DNA from: Neomoorella carbonis
GTDB taxonomy: Bacteria; Bacillota; DSM-521; Neomoorellales; Neomoorellaceae
Assembly: GCF_045278715.1 (NCBI RefSeq)
Contig: NZ_CP136420.1
Span: 992,001-1,056,000 of the forward strand
Direction of reading: 5' to 3'
DNA: 64,000 nucleotides
Shown one piece after another: positions 52,823 through 61,567 of the stretch. The first letter of the stretch is position 1, and each line of letters begins with the position of its first letter. The notes under the pieces were generated by a model. That model saw nothing but the letters and a program-made list of their open reading frames with translations. It made no database searches and was not told the origin of the DNA. The position numbers were made by a program, and so were the translations under genes.

Positions 52823-52830
52823 TGCGGGTT
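52813..52830 (-). repeat. Right terminal inverted repeat of the IS remnant
   Basis: 18-base end, complementary to 51936-51953 with one mismatch. Confidence 0.65.
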
Positions 52831-52945
52831 CGCCAATATGCTCAGGCGGTGACCTGGATTTTGGTTTACCCACTTGATGTAGCGAGGAGCCACAAAACTG
52901 GAGGTGACCGAAATTAGCGGCGACCAGTACGGTGCGGAACTTGGT

Positions 52946-54556
52946 TTACCGAATTTTTAGCCCTGTGGCTTGTGAACGGTATTTGTTAGGAGTTATACCC
53001 ACCCGCTGGCGGAATAGGCGGCTGAAATAATTCGCATCCGGATAGCCTACCTTTTTAGCGATCGCTGCTACGGTATCATCGGTTGTAAGAAGGAGACTCT
53101 TGGCCTTTTCTAAGCGTAATCTGGTAAGATACTCCCAAAAGTTTATTCCTTGCTTGCATTTAAAGAGGCGACTAAAATAGAATTCGCTAAGGTGAACCTG
53201 TCGCGCTACATCTTTAAGGGAAATAGGTTCAGCAAAATGTTCTTTAATATAGTATTTGGCGTAGTTGATTAACTTATCTTGCACAGAAGTGCAATTCACG
53301 CATGCCAGGCACTTGTCTATGACTCCTTTTAACCATATTTCCATCGCTTCAACTGTTTGAGCTAAGGCAAGGCCTTCCAGAAATGAGCTGCTGTATATCT
53401 CCAAATATTCAGGTCCGACGCCACTCTCGAGGAGTGAACGGGTAAGTACCGCCGTTAGCTGAAGTATGTAAGTACGCATAAGTTCTACATCGCCGTTAGT
53501 AAATCTGACTAATTCTTGCCAGAATTGACAAAATATTGCCTGGGCTCCCTGGGCGTCACCCGTATACACTTTTTCCAACAGGTGCTTCTCACTTTGATAT
53601 GGATAAGGTGTTGTTCTAGTACAGGGACGACGGAAGTATTCGCTGGCTACTACTTCATTTGAACGAAGGAATCTCTTGTACTGCACGTCATGCAGCGCAG
53701 ACACGTAAGAATGGTATACTGTTGAGAGATCATTGCAAATGGTTCCTGCACCTACGGTTACCGAACAAGGTGTTGAGATGGCAACTTCATGGCGCAACCT
53801 TTCTTCGAGGCCTATATTTGATGTGTCTGGTATAAAGGCGCCAGACAGACATACCAAGACCACAAACCTATTGCTACCAAGCTGTGCTACCAGTGCCCTT
53901 GTTGTGGCTCTACTCGCCCTCAAGAGAGCTTGATGAACCTCCTGTTTCAGTAATTGTTGTTCGACGTGGTTTAGAGTGTTTACAGGCAACCGATCAATTT
54001 CTACCACAAAAACCTGATATGGTCCTGCGATAAGACCTAGTAATGTAGCACGTTCTTCTAAGTTTTGTAGCTCCCCAAATTGACTGTTGACAAGTTCCAG
54101 TACAAAGCACGTTTCGATAAATGGCAACACCTGCTGCAAATCACGCCGCGAAGTTTTTCCTCTTGCTGCCTCGGCAACGGCTGGTATTTGCTCGTGGTAT
54201 AGCCTGTCGACTACGCGTATAATTTCCTGGGGCCGAGCAGGTTTGAGCAGGTATTCACTTACCCCCAGTGTAAGTGCCTGACAGGCGAAGTCGAAGTCAT
54301 CATAGGCAGTTAGGATTACAACCTTCGTTTCGGGCGACACATCCTTCAGTACCTGCGTAGTCTTTAGGCCATTTAGCCCGGGCATGTGGATGTCCATGAA
54401 AACGATGTTGGGTTGGAGTTCCCTGGCAAGCTGCAAAGCCTTGCGTCCCGTTCCCGCCTCTCCCACCACCTTCATCTGGGGGCGTTCACGTTCAAGGATG
54501 AACCTAATGGCTTCTCGTTCCAGCGGTTCATCATCCACTACCATTACCTTAACCAC
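52946..54556 (-). CDS. Response regulator with AraC-type DNA-binding domain
   Basis: 536 residues. The receiver domain has acidic pocket Asp8-Asp9, phospho-acceptor Asp55 (FMDIHMPG), Thr83 and Lys105. A central region of about 300 residues resembles the linker of YesN-like regulators. The C-terminal AraC domain (INYAKYYIKEHF, SLKDVARQVHLSEFYFSRLF, AIAKKVGYPDANYFSRLFR) is complete. The GTG start is directly after the sensor-kinase stop. With the PocR-type kinase it most likely controls the divergent pdu operon. Confidence 0.9.
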   Translation of the reverse strand: MVKVMVVDDEPLEREAIRFILERERPQMKVVGEAGTGRKALQLARELQPNIVFMDIHMPGLNGLKTTQVLKDVSPETKVVILTAYDDFDFACQALTLGVSEYLLKPARPQEIIRVVDRLYHEQIPAVAEAARGKTSRRDLQQVLPFIETCFVLELVNSQFGELQNLEERATLLGLIAGPYQVFVVEIDRLPVNTLNHVEQQLLKQEVHQALLRASRATTRALVAQLGSNRFVVLVCLSGAFIPDTSNIGLEERLRHEVAISTPCSVTVGAGTICNDLSTVYHSYVSALHDVQYKRFLRSNEVVASEYFRRPCTRTTPYPYQSEKHLLEKVYTGDAQGAQAIFCQFWQELVRFTNGDVELMRTYILQLTAVLTRSLLESGVGPEYLEIYSSSFLEGLALAQTVEAMEIWLKGVIDKCLACVNCTSVQDKLINYAKYYIKEHFAEPISLKDVARQVHLSEFYFSRLFKCKQGINFWEYLTRLRLEKAKSLLLTTDDTVAAIAKKVGYPDANYFSRLFRQRVGITPNKYRSQATGLKIR

Positions 54557-55804
54557 TTATTTCATCTCCTTTGCTCGATAAGGGAAAACAAGTATGATCT
54601 TGGTTCCTTCATCCAGCCTGCTTTCCACATTCCAATGGAACTCTGAGCCAAAATGATACTGTAGGCGTTTATAAACACTATTCATACCTAATCCTGTAAG
54701 ATGGGTGCGGTCCGAACGTTTGGACTCCAGCTGGAGGACCTCCTCGAGAACTTTCGGGGGCATTCCGAGCCCATTGTCTTCTATTTCTACCCGCACCGTC
54801 TCTTCATTTCGTAGGATCCGTATCGTGAGACGGCCGCCCTCCTCTTTACGTTCCAGACCGTGAACAATGGCATTTTCCACTAACGGTTGCAGAGTGAAGA
54901 GCGGTATCTCGCCATCCAGACAGTCTTCGTCGATATTCAATTCTACCTGGATGGTGTCACGCAACCGCGTCTGAATGATTAGCAAGTAGTGTTTAATATA
55001 GGTAAGTTCTTCGCGTAGGGTGGCCACCTGCCCAATCTTGCGTACAGTTCCTCTGAGGAGTTCTGCTAGAGCAAAGACTATCTCTTGGGTTTTAGGGGCA
55101 TTTTCAAGGAGGGCCAACCGGCTGACGGCATTCAGGGTGTTGAAGAGAAAGTGGGGATTAATCTGCGATTGCAGCGCTTTCAGTTCAGCGTCTTTCAATG
55201 CTTTTTCGAGCTCCGCTCGCGCCTTGATTTCTTCCATGAGACGCATGTTTTTTTCATTGAGCTGTTCCTGGATTATAGTCATTACACCTTTTTCGGCGAT
55301 ATAGTTGGCCATCACGTACAAAAGTTGAGCAGAAGCCTCAACTTTGTGTCGCGGAATGATTGCAATACTTTCGTATAGTCGTTTCAGTGTTGGATCTTGG
55401 TCTATATCTATCGCAGGTTGCATGAACTGCTCAAGGGAGTCCATATCCTTCTTTTCCATTCGTACTTGCCCCGTCATAATACCCCCTAAGTACTGACCAT
55501 TCACCACAATAGGAGCCGACACGTCTACGAGCCCCATATGGCAGCGATATATAAATGGTCGGCCTCTACGTACAGCCTCTAGCCCTGCATGGGCATCAGT
55601 TTGCTCACACCTGCTGCGACTCATAGGGTCCTGTCGCACCCGGGCACAGAAAGCACTGAAGTTGCTATAACGGACTATCGGCTTACCTTGGTAATCAACA
55701 ATGATTGCTGCCAGACCTGTAGCCTCGGAAAAACGGTCTTGAATTTCTTGCAGCACCCTGGTGTCCACTACATTCTGAAGGTGAAAAGGATGTTTCGAGA
55801 TCAT
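54557..55804 (-). CDS. Sensor histidine kinase with N-terminal PocR ligand domain
   Basis: 415 residues. The PocR domain at about 10-170 carries the Cys/His pattern of the family: FCARVRQDP, RSRCEQTDAHAG, IYRCHMGLVD (Cys53, 66, 88). PocR domains sense small hydrocarbon derivatives such as 1,2-propanediol. After a short coiled-coil comes the YesM-type kinase: phospho-acceptor His218 in INPHFLFNTLNA, then an ATPase with VENAIVHGLE, EIEDNGLGMP and LTGLGMNSVYKRL. No membrane helices, so the kinase is cytoplasmic. I start at ATG 55804 after TAGGAGGG; the longer frame to 55993 is Lys-rich and not family-like. Confidence 0.9.
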   Translation of the reverse strand: MISKHPFHLQNVVDTRVLQEIQDRFSEATGLAAIIVDYQGKPIVRYSNFSAFCARVRQDPMSRSRCEQTDAHAGLEAVRRGRPFIYRCHMGLVDVSAPIVVNGQYLGGIMTGQVRMEKKDMDSLEQFMQPAIDIDQDPTLKRLYESIAIIPRHKVEASAQLLYVMANYIAEKGVMTIIQEQLNEKNMRLMEEIKARAELEKALKDAELKALQSQINPHFLFNTLNAVSRLALLENAPKTQEIVFALAELLRGTVRKIGQVATLREELTYIKHYLLIIQTRLRDTIQVELNIDEDCLDGEIPLFTLQPLVENAIVHGLERKEEGGRLTIRILRNEETVRVEIEDNGLGMPPKVLEEVLQLESKRSDRTHLTGLGMNSVYKRLQYHFGSEFHWNVESRLDEGTKIILVFPYRAKEMK

Positions 55805-56472
55805 TACGCGCCCTCCTAATTTCATTTTTTTGTGTATATTGCTCTTTTTATCTCTTTTTTTCTTAAGTTTAAAGTTACTAGAGCCTGTATTCCTCCATTT
55901 AGACTTACATTTAGACACCAAAAACAGGGTTTCCAACTTACACTTTGTCTCTAGGCGATACTTTCCACATTTGCCCCCTATTTTATTGCCCAAAATTTTT
56001 GAATTCGTCTTTTAATATTGGGAACCACCTTAACTACATGACAATCAATTCGCTATCACCAGGCATAATTCCTCCCATCAAGAGAGCAAGTTGTGCAGAT
56101 GGCAGAAAGAAAAGCAATAAATGGCAGCAAAAAAGCAATTAAGCACGGTTTGGGTTCATTTTGTCGCCCTGGTCATTATAAAGTCGCTCCTTAATTATGA
56201 CCGGATTGGCAATACATAGCAACGGCAGGGCAACAAAGGGAAGAGACAGAGACTAAAAAGTTGTCTAACTTGAACTTTTGCTTTTTAGCTATCTTACAGT
56301 CTGAATTGTCAAGTTGCAGTTACAGCAAAGTACGACAACCATGGCGCAACACGATGCGGAGGAAAAAGGAACATTTCCTCGAATTGTTGCTACACAAACA
56401 GCTGGTGGACGCACCCGCAACAACTTTGTCGAGAGGCTTCAGCAGGGCAATTCAATATCCGGAGGTGTAGAT
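55805..56472 (+). other. 668-base divergent region controlling the pdu operon
   Basis: A/T-rich, between the sensor-kinase gene (minus) and pduU (plus). It includes a 22-bp tandem repeat (56099-56142), an inverted repeat GGTCAT...ATGACC (56171-56176/56197-56202) around a TATAAA-like element, and a 39-codon open frame (56351-56470) that ends just before pduU and contains its ribosome site. I see no B12 riboswitch box. Confidence 0.5.
56099..56142 (+). repeat. Two tandem 22-bp repeats, candidate regulator-binding sites
   Basis: 56099-56120 and 56121-56142 both start ATGGCAG and contain AAAAGCAAT followed by A/T; they differ by a one-base shift and a few changes. The AAAAGCAAT cores are 21 bases apart, so they face the same side of the helix. 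This is how AraC-type proteins often bind. The role is inferred. Confidence 0.5.
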
Positions 56473-56814
56473 GTGACAGAAGAAAAACCGCGGGTAATCC
56501 AGGAGTACGTACCTGGAAAACAGGTAACCTTAGTCCATCTTATCGCCCATCCGGATGTTAAACTAACCGAAAAACTCGGTTTGGCACGTGATACAGCTGT
56601 GGGTATAATGACCATTACTCCCAGCGAGGCGGCTATTATTGCGGCCGATCGTGCGCTGAAGGTGGCTCCAGTAGAGATTGTGTTCGTAGACCGTTTTACC
56701 GGGTCGTTGGTAATTACGGGACCAGTTAGTGCTCTAGAAGCCGCTTTGAAGGAAGCCAATTCTTTTCTTTTCCAGCAACTTGGATTTCAACGTGCAGAAC
56801 TGACGCGTTCTTAA
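56473..56814 (+). CDS. pduU: Microcompartment shell protein PduU/EutS type
   Basis: 113 residues, a circularly permuted BMC shell hexamer. VIQEYVPGKQVTLVHLIAHP at the start and GIMTITPSEAAIIAADRALK with FVDRFTGSLVITG match PduU/EutS closely. The N-terminal segment forms the small beta-barrel plug known for PduU. I start at GTG 56473, five bases after GGAGGTG; the longer open frame to 56314 has no similarity to the family. First gene of the operon here, two bases before pduV. Confidence 0.92.
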   Translation: MTEEKPRVIQEYVPGKQVTLVHLIAHPDVKLTEKLGLARDTAVGIMTITPSEAAIIAADRALKVAPVEIVFVDRFTGSLVITGPVSALEAALKEANSFLFQQLGFQRAELTRS

Positions 56815-56815
56815 C

Positions 56816-57250
56816 ATGAGATTATTAGTAATTGGCCCCCATGGTGTGGGCAAAACAACATTAATTCGCGCTTTGATGGGAATTCAAGGTAAAGCCCCTA
56901 AGACTCAGATGATAGAAGTTATGGGCGAATATATTGACACACCGGGGGAATACCTGGAGCTACCACGTTTCTACCGGGCCTTGCTGGTTAGCGCTCAACA
57001 AGCTGATTTGGTGCTATGGGTGGTGGCTGCTGATAAGACGAGTATACACCTCCCGCCAGGTTTTGCACGTTCCTTTTGTCGCCCGGTAATTGGGGTTATC
57101 AACAAAATTGATGTTCCTGGAGCCAACATCAAGTCGGCAAGCGAAGCCTTGGCCCAAGCAGGGGTGGAAGAACCGTACCATTTTGTTTCGGCAGTCACGG
57201 GTGCAGGACTAAATGAGCTTTGGGCGCGTTTTAAGACGTTCACCTCGTAG
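56816..57250 (+). CDS. pduV: EutP/PduV-type small GTPase-like protein
   Basis: 144 residues. The P-loop is GPHGVGKTT at 7-15, DTPGEY at 41-46 gives the G3 motif, and NKID at 96-99 gives the G4 motif. EutP/PduV proteins associate with the microcompartment surface and may aid its positioning; EutP has also been reported as an acetate kinase. It follows pduU by one base and precedes pduA by 241 bases with no gene between. Confidence 0.88.
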   Translation: MRLLVIGPHGVGKTTLIRALMGIQGKAPKTQMIEVMGEYIDTPGEYLELPRFYRALLVSAQQADLVLWVVAADKTSIHLPPGFARSFCRPVIGVINKIDVPGANIKSASEALAQAGVEEPYHFVSAVTGAGLNELWARFKTFTS

Positions 57251-57491
57251 GAAGCCTTCTTAAGTATTGTTTACAGCATTCGTAACAGAATACATTTACA
57301 TGTCAGTAAGTATCAAATTAAAATAAATAATATTTTCTTTTGTAAAGACCAGAGGGGGTGTAAATATTAAGTTTGGAAGACACTTTGTGGAGGAGGTGGG
57401 GAAAGCGAGAAACAATCTCCAATATGTTAGCGAAAGAGTTTAGAGTTACCGCAATTATTAAAGTTAATAGTTCAGAAAGGAGAGAGTAAAA

Positions 57492-57767
57492 GTGTCTCAA
57501 GAGGCGCTGGGAATGATCGAAACTCGTGGGTTGGTGGCAGCGATTGAGGCAGCTGACGCCATGGCGAAGGCCGCAAATGTATCCCTTGTCGGCTATGAAA
57601 AAATCGGTTCTGGCTTGGTTACCGTAATGGTGCGCGGTGATGTAGGCGCAGTCAAAGCAGCTACGGATGCAGGGGCTGCTGCGGCTCAAAAAGTGGGCGA
57701 AGTGGTTTCTGTACACGTAATTCCGCGCCCGCACTCTGATACGGAAAAGATCCTGCCGAAAGGTTAA
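57492..57767 (+). CDS. pduA: Microcompartment shell hexamer PduA/PduJ type
   Basis: 91 residues, the canonical BMC domain. ALGMIETRGLVAAIEAADAM and the pore-loop KIGSGLVTVMVRGDVGAVK keep the Ser-containing pore (GSG) that lets propanediol through in PduA. A short charged tail follows the domain. The GTG start has AAAGGAGAG upstream. It is the major shell building block of the locus. Confidence 0.95.
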   Translation: MSQEALGMIETRGLVAAIEAADAMAKAANVSLVGYEKIGSGLVTVMVRGDVGAVKAATDAGAAAAQKVGEVVSVHVIPRPHSDTEKILPKG

Positions 57768-57793
57768 TTAGTTATTTGGGGAGGTGAAGTTTA

Positions 57794-58582
57794 ATGCAAG
57801 AAGAAATTGTACAGCAAGTAATAAACGAAGTAAGGAAAAAATTATCGCCTAGTGAAACAGAGGCTCAAAAGACACCGGAAAAATCCATGGCTGGATTTAC
57901 GGAGTATGTTGGTAATGCTTTTGGGGACACAATTGGATTGGTAATTGCCAATCTTGATCCGGTTCTTCAGGAAAAACTAGGTATTGGTGGACAATACCGT
58001 TCTATCGGTATTATTGGTTCCCGAACAGGAGCAGGTCCTCAGATTATGGCCTGTGATGAAGCTGTTAAGGCTAGCAATACCGAACTTGTAAAATTTGAAC
58101 TAGCACGCGATACAAAGGGCGGCGGCGGCCATGGTACTTTAGCGATTTTTGGTGCTGAGGAGGTATCAGATGCCCGGAGGGCAGTAGAAATTGCTTTGAA
58201 AGCTTTGAGCTGGACATTTGGCGATATCTACATGAATGAAGCTGGCAATTTCTGCGAGCTTCAGTATACAGCTCGGGCAAGCTATGCACTTAACAAATAT
58301 TATAATGCTCCACTAGGTAAAGCATGGGGCCTTATTGTGGGGTGTCCGGCAGGTGTGGGCGTCCTTATGGCAGATACGGCATTAAAAGCCGCTAACGTGG
58401 AGATAGTTATGCATGCCAGCCCGGCGCTCAATACCTCCTATACCAACGAATTCATGATTATGATCACTGGAGATTCCGGTGCAGTTAAACAGGCGGTCAT
58501 CGCTGGTCGCGAGGTCGGTTTGAAAGCCGTAACCACTCTGGGTGGACCGCCTAAATCCTTGCAAACACCATATATCCGCTAA
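57794..58582 (+). CDS. pduB: Microcompartment shell trimer PduB with N-terminal core-binding helix
   Basis: 262 residues, two fused BMC domains. The N-terminal MQEEIVQQVINEVRKKLS is the amphipathic helix that in PduB ties shell to enzyme core. FTEYVGNAFGDTIGLVIANL then starts the shell part as in Salmonella PduB, with GARDTKGG-type loops and MADTALKAANVEIV in the second domain. An in-frame ATG at codon 32 (57887) may give the shorter PduB' form, though its ribosome site is weak. AGGTGAAG precedes ATG 57794. Confidence 0.94.
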   Translation: MQEEIVQQVINEVRKKLSPSETEAQKTPEKSMAGFTEYVGNAFGDTIGLVIANLDPVLQEKLGIGGQYRSIGIIGSRTGAGPQIMACDEAVKASNTELVKFELARDTKGGGGHGTLAIFGAEEVSDARRAVEIALKALSWTFGDIYMNEAGNFCELQYTARASYALNKYYNAPLGKAWGLIVGCPAGVGVLMADTALKAANVEIVMHASPALNTSYTNEFMIMITGDSGAVKQAVIAGREVGLKAVTTLGGPPKSLQTPYIR

Positions 58583-58616
58583 TTCTAAGTAACGAAGAGA
58601 AAGGATGTGAGGGCAA

Positions 58617-60311
58617 GTGGCTTATGAGGGTAAGAAGTTTAAAAGCAAGAGATTTCAGGTACTAGCGGCTAGAGAAGTTAATAAACATAGCTTTCTCAAG
58701 GAGTGGCCTGAAAAAGGTATTATCGCCTTCCATGGCCCTAATGATCCCAAACCCAGCCTTAAGATCGAAAATGGTGTGGTAGTAGAGATGGACGGCCGTA
58801 GCCGCAAAGATTTTGATATGATTGATCAGTTTATTGCTGATTATTATATCGACAAGTCAGTGGCCGAAGAGGCGATGGCTACGGATTCGTTGAAGATTGC
58901 TAGAATGATTGTGGATCCATGTGTTCCGCGTCAGGAAATAATTCGTTTGTGCAAAGGTTTTACCCCGGCGAAATTTGTCGAGGTTGTCACCCAACTGGAT
59001 GAAGTAGAAATCATTATGGGGATTCACAAGATGCGTGCCCGTAAGCGGCCGGGTATACAGTGCCACACTTGTAGCGAAAAGGATAACCCGGTGCAATTGG
59101 CGGCTGATAGCGCCGAGGCCAGACTGCGAGGGTTCGACGAGAGTGAAACTACGACCGGCGTAGCGCCTATAGCTCCTTTGAATGCCATAGGAGTATTGAT
59201 AGGTGGTCAAGTGCCTCATGTGGGCTTGTTGACCCAGTGCGCGGTGGAAGAAGCATTGGAGCTATCCCTTGGCATGCGCGGGCTGACAAGTTATGCAGAA
59301 ACTGTTTCCGTCTACGGGACAGAAAAGGTTTTTGCCGATGGAGATGATACCCCGTGGTCCAAGACGTTCCTTGCGGCTGCCTATGCTTCGCGCGGCCTCA
59401 AGCTGCGTTTTACTTCGGGGTCAGGGTCAGAAGTACAAATGGGGTATGCAGAAGGCAAATCAATGCTTTATCTAGAGGCTAAGTGCATCATGATCACCAA
59501 GGCCGCTGGCGTACAGGGTCTACAAAACGGAGCGATCAGTTGCATTGGTATTGCCGCCTCGGTCCCTGCCGGTGTTTATTCCATTCACGCTGAGAACCTC
59601 ATAACTGCCATGTGTGATCTAGAAAACGCGTCCGGCTGCGATCAAATCTTCTCACCTTCTGACCTGCGTCGTGCTGCACGGACCTATCCGTTGATGTGGG
59701 CTGGTACGGATTTTATCTTTTCCGGTTTTGGCAGCATCCCTAACTGTGACAATATGTTTGCTGGAGCGAACTTTGACGCGGAGGATTTTGATGATTATCT
59801 AGTGGTGCAGCGCGACTTAATGGTAGATGGTGGTCTGAGACCCGTAACCGAAGAGGAGGCAATCGCAGTAAGGAATAAAGCCGCGCGTGCTATTCAGGCT
59901 GTTTTTAGGGAATTTGGGTGGCCAGAGATTACGGATGAAGAAGTCGAAGCCGCGACCTATGGTCACAGCAGCAATGACCTGCCGAAGCGAAATATCCGTG
60001 CAGACATCGATGCAGTGCAGCAAGCGATGAAGAAGGGTCTCAATGGTCTGGATATAGTTAAAGCATTAGCTAAGAACGGTTTTGAGGATGTGGCCGAAAA
60101 TATTCTTAAAATGCTAAAACACAGGGTGGCTGCAGATTATCTGCAAACCTCAGCGGTTATCACTCCGGAGAACAAGGTCTTAGCAGCCATCAACAATCTG
60201 AATGACTACCAAGGGCCGGGCACGGGGTATCGTCTGCAGTTCTATCCTGAGGTATGGGAGCGGATCAAGCGCATTCCTCAGGAAATTGACCCCCAAACTT
60301 ATGAAGGCTAG
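58617..60311 (+). CDS. pduC: B12-dependent propanediol/glycerol dehydratase large subunit
   Basis: 564 residues. Adenosylcobalamin-dependent diol dehydratase alpha subunit, a TIM barrel that turns 1,2-propanediol into propanal (or glycerol to 3-hydroxypropanal). Active-site elements are preserved: His in GIQCHTCSEKDNP, Glu in DSAEARLRGF, Glu in CAVEEALELSLGMRG, Gln in GVQGLQNGAI, and Ser in GTDFIFSGF. The C-terminus NDYQGPGTGYRL is conserved. The GTG start has AAAGGATGTGAGG upstream. It is slightly longer at the C-terminus than enteric PduC. Diol versus glycerol preference cannot be settled. Confidence 0.95.
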   Translation: MAYEGKKFKSKRFQVLAAREVNKHSFLKEWPEKGIIAFHGPNDPKPSLKIENGVVVEMDGRSRKDFDMIDQFIADYYIDKSVAEEAMATDSLKIARMIVDPCVPRQEIIRLCKGFTPAKFVEVVTQLDEVEIIMGIHKMRARKRPGIQCHTCSEKDNPVQLAADSAEARLRGFDESETTTGVAPIAPLNAIGVLIGGQVPHVGLLTQCAVEEALELSLGMRGLTSYAETVSVYGTEKVFADGDDTPWSKTFLAAAYASRGLKLRFTSGSGSEVQMGYAEGKSMLYLEAKCIMITKAAGVQGLQNGAISCIGIAASVPAGVYSIHAENLITAMCDLENASGCDQIFSPSDLRRAARTYPLMWAGTDFIFSGFGSIPNCDNMFAGANFDAEDFDDYLVVQRDLMVDGGLRPVTEEEAIAVRNKAARAIQAVFREFGWPEITDEEVEAATYGHSSNDLPKRNIRADIDAVQQAMKKGLNGLDIVKALAKNGFEDVAENILKMLKHRVAADYLQTSAVITPENKVLAAINNLNDYQGPGTGYRLQFYPEVWERIKRIPQEIDPQTYEG

Positions 60312-60337
60312 TAAGCTTTAAGAAAGGGGTGGCATCC

Positions 60338-60985
60338 GTGCAAATCAACGAAAAATTGATCGAAGAAATTGTAAACCAGGTACTGGCCCAGATATCCGCC
60401 TCTGACGCAGGCCAACGGACTGCGGAAATGAGCAGTCACGGAATGAGTTTTAAGGAGGCGGGGCCTTCCGAGGTTGGAACAAACCCTAGGGAGGTTGTAA
60501 TTGGGATAGGGCCTGCCTTTGGCAAGGGTTTGCATTTTACTATTAAGAAGATTCCTCACGCCACTGTCTTGCGGGAGTTGATTGCGGGTATAGAGGAGGA
60601 AGGCTGCACGCCGCGGGTGGTACGGGTTCGGCGAACTAGCGACGTGGGGTTTATTGCTAACTATGCGGCCAAACTGTCGGGTTCTGGAATAGGGATAGGA
60701 GTGCAATCAAAGGGAACTACTGTTATTACTCAGAAGGACCTGAATCCTCTAACTAACCTTGAATTGTTCCCGTTGGCACCCATCATCACCGAAGATCGAT
60801 ACCGCGCTATAGGGCGTAATGCTGCCAAATACGCCAAGGGCGAGAATCCTGAGCCGGTTCCAGTTATAATTGACCAGAGTGTTCTACCCATTTACCAGCC
60901 TATTGCTGTTTTATTGCACAACAGAGAAACTAGCTTTGTGGTTGATAGGGCTGAACCTGTAGACGTTGAGGTTAAATTCGAGTAA
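60338..60985 (+). CDS. pduD: Diol dehydratase medium subunit with N-terminal encapsulation helix
   Basis: 215 residues. The first 18 residues (VQINEKLIEEIVNQVLAQ, with GTG as start Met) form an amphipathic helix like the PduD targeting peptide, which in Salmonella begins MEINEKLL. Then REVVIGIGPAFG, LRELIAGIEEEG, GSGIGIGVQSKGTTVI and NAAKYAKGENPEPVP match the beta subunit. GTG 60338 has GGGGTGG five bases upstream and matches the family start; GTG 60329 is too close to its site. Confidence 0.94.
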   Translation: MQINEKLIEEIVNQVLAQISASDAGQRTAEMSSHGMSFKEAGPSEVGTNPREVVIGIGPAFGKGLHFTIKKIPHATVLRELIAGIEEEGCTPRVVRVRRTSDVGFIANYAAKLSGSGIGIGVQSKGTTVITQKDLNPLTNLELFPLAPIITEDRYRAIGRNAAKYAKGENPEPVPVIIDQSVLPIYQPIAVLLHNRETSFVVDRAEPVDVEVKFE

Positions 60986-61001
60986 GCGGGGGTGAACTTG
61001 A

Positions 61002-61502
61002 ATGGAGGAAAAGAAGATTGAACAGCTGGTACGCGACGTTTTACGAGCCATGGAAAATGGGTCCTCAGGCTTTACGGGATCCCAACCTGGCGGGGTAAAG
61101 TTGAGTGTAGAGGACTATCCTTTGCAGGAGAAACGGCCGGAATTGATTAGGAGTAAGACAGGCAAAAGATTGGATGAGATCACCCTTGATGCGGTGATGA
61201 AAGGCCAAATAGGGTTTGAAGACCTTAGGATCCATCCGGATACGTTGGAATATCAGGCTCAAATTGCGGAAGCTGCCGGAAGGCCGCAATTAGCTGCCAA
61301 CCTACGACGAGCTAAGGAATTAACTGCTGTGCCCGATGAAGAAGTTCTACAGCTGTATAATTCCCTTCGGCCGTATAGGTCGTCAAAAGAAGAACTTCTA
61401 GGATATGCCGAGCGGTTAGAAAAAGTTTATGGTGCTACTGCCTGCGCCAGGCTTTTCAGGGAAGCAGCTGAGGTTTACGAGAGACGTAACATGTTACGGT
61501 AG
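61002..61502 (+). CDS. pduE: Diol dehydratase small subunit
   Basis: 166 residues. An N-terminal helix (MEEKKIEQLVRDVLRAM) and a Gly/Ser linker precede the gamma-subunit domain: DYPLQEKRPELIRSKTG, LDEITLDAVMKGQIGFEDLR and ANLRRAKELTAVPDEEVLQL. The helix resembles those of PduB and PduD, so this subunit may also help encapsulation. A strong hairpin follows before pduG. Confidence 0.94.
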   Translation: MEEKKIEQLVRDVLRAMENGSSGFTGSQPGGVKLSVEDYPLQEKRPELIRSKTGKRLDEITLDAVMKGQIGFEDLRIHPDTLEYQAQIAEAAGRPQLAANLRRAKELTAVPDEEVLQLYNSLRPYRSSKEELLGYAERLEKVYGATACARLFREAAEVYERRNMLR

Positions 61503-61516
61503 CACTTGGGGTAAAT

Positions 61517-61552
61517 AGCCAGGGCAATGCCATTGGTGGCGTTGCCCTGGCT
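61517..61552 (+). other. 15-bp intercistronic hairpin between pduE and pduG
   Basis: Arms 61517-61531 and 61538-61552 pair along their full length (one G-U) around a six-base loop. No T-run follows; the GGGGAGG ribosome site of pduG begins at once. It probably stabilises the dehydratase transcript end or lowers reactivase expression. It resembles in design the hairpin at 16522. Confidence 0.75.
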
Positions 61553-61567
61553 GGGGAGGCAAACAAT

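Larger units (their letters stand above)
51936..52830 (-). mobile_element. Decayed IS1634-type insertion element, internally deleted, with both inverted ends
   Basis: The 895-base element is bounded by inverted repeats AACCCGCATAAAACCTAG (51936-51953) and its near-perfect complement (52813-52830), 17 of 18 bases matching. Inside on the minus strand is only the C-terminal half of an IS1634/IS4-type transposase, broken by a TAG stop. The right end joins almost directly onto the middle of the transposase gene, so the 5' part was lost. I see no matching target duplication in the flanks (CTCTAG against CGCCAA). It marks the boundary between the hyuAB region and the pdu region. Confidence 0.65.

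Noticed and set aside
55805..56472. Cobalamin riboswitch upstream of the B12-dependent dehydratase operon
   Set aside because: I looked for the B12 box and surrounding paired elements and did not find them.
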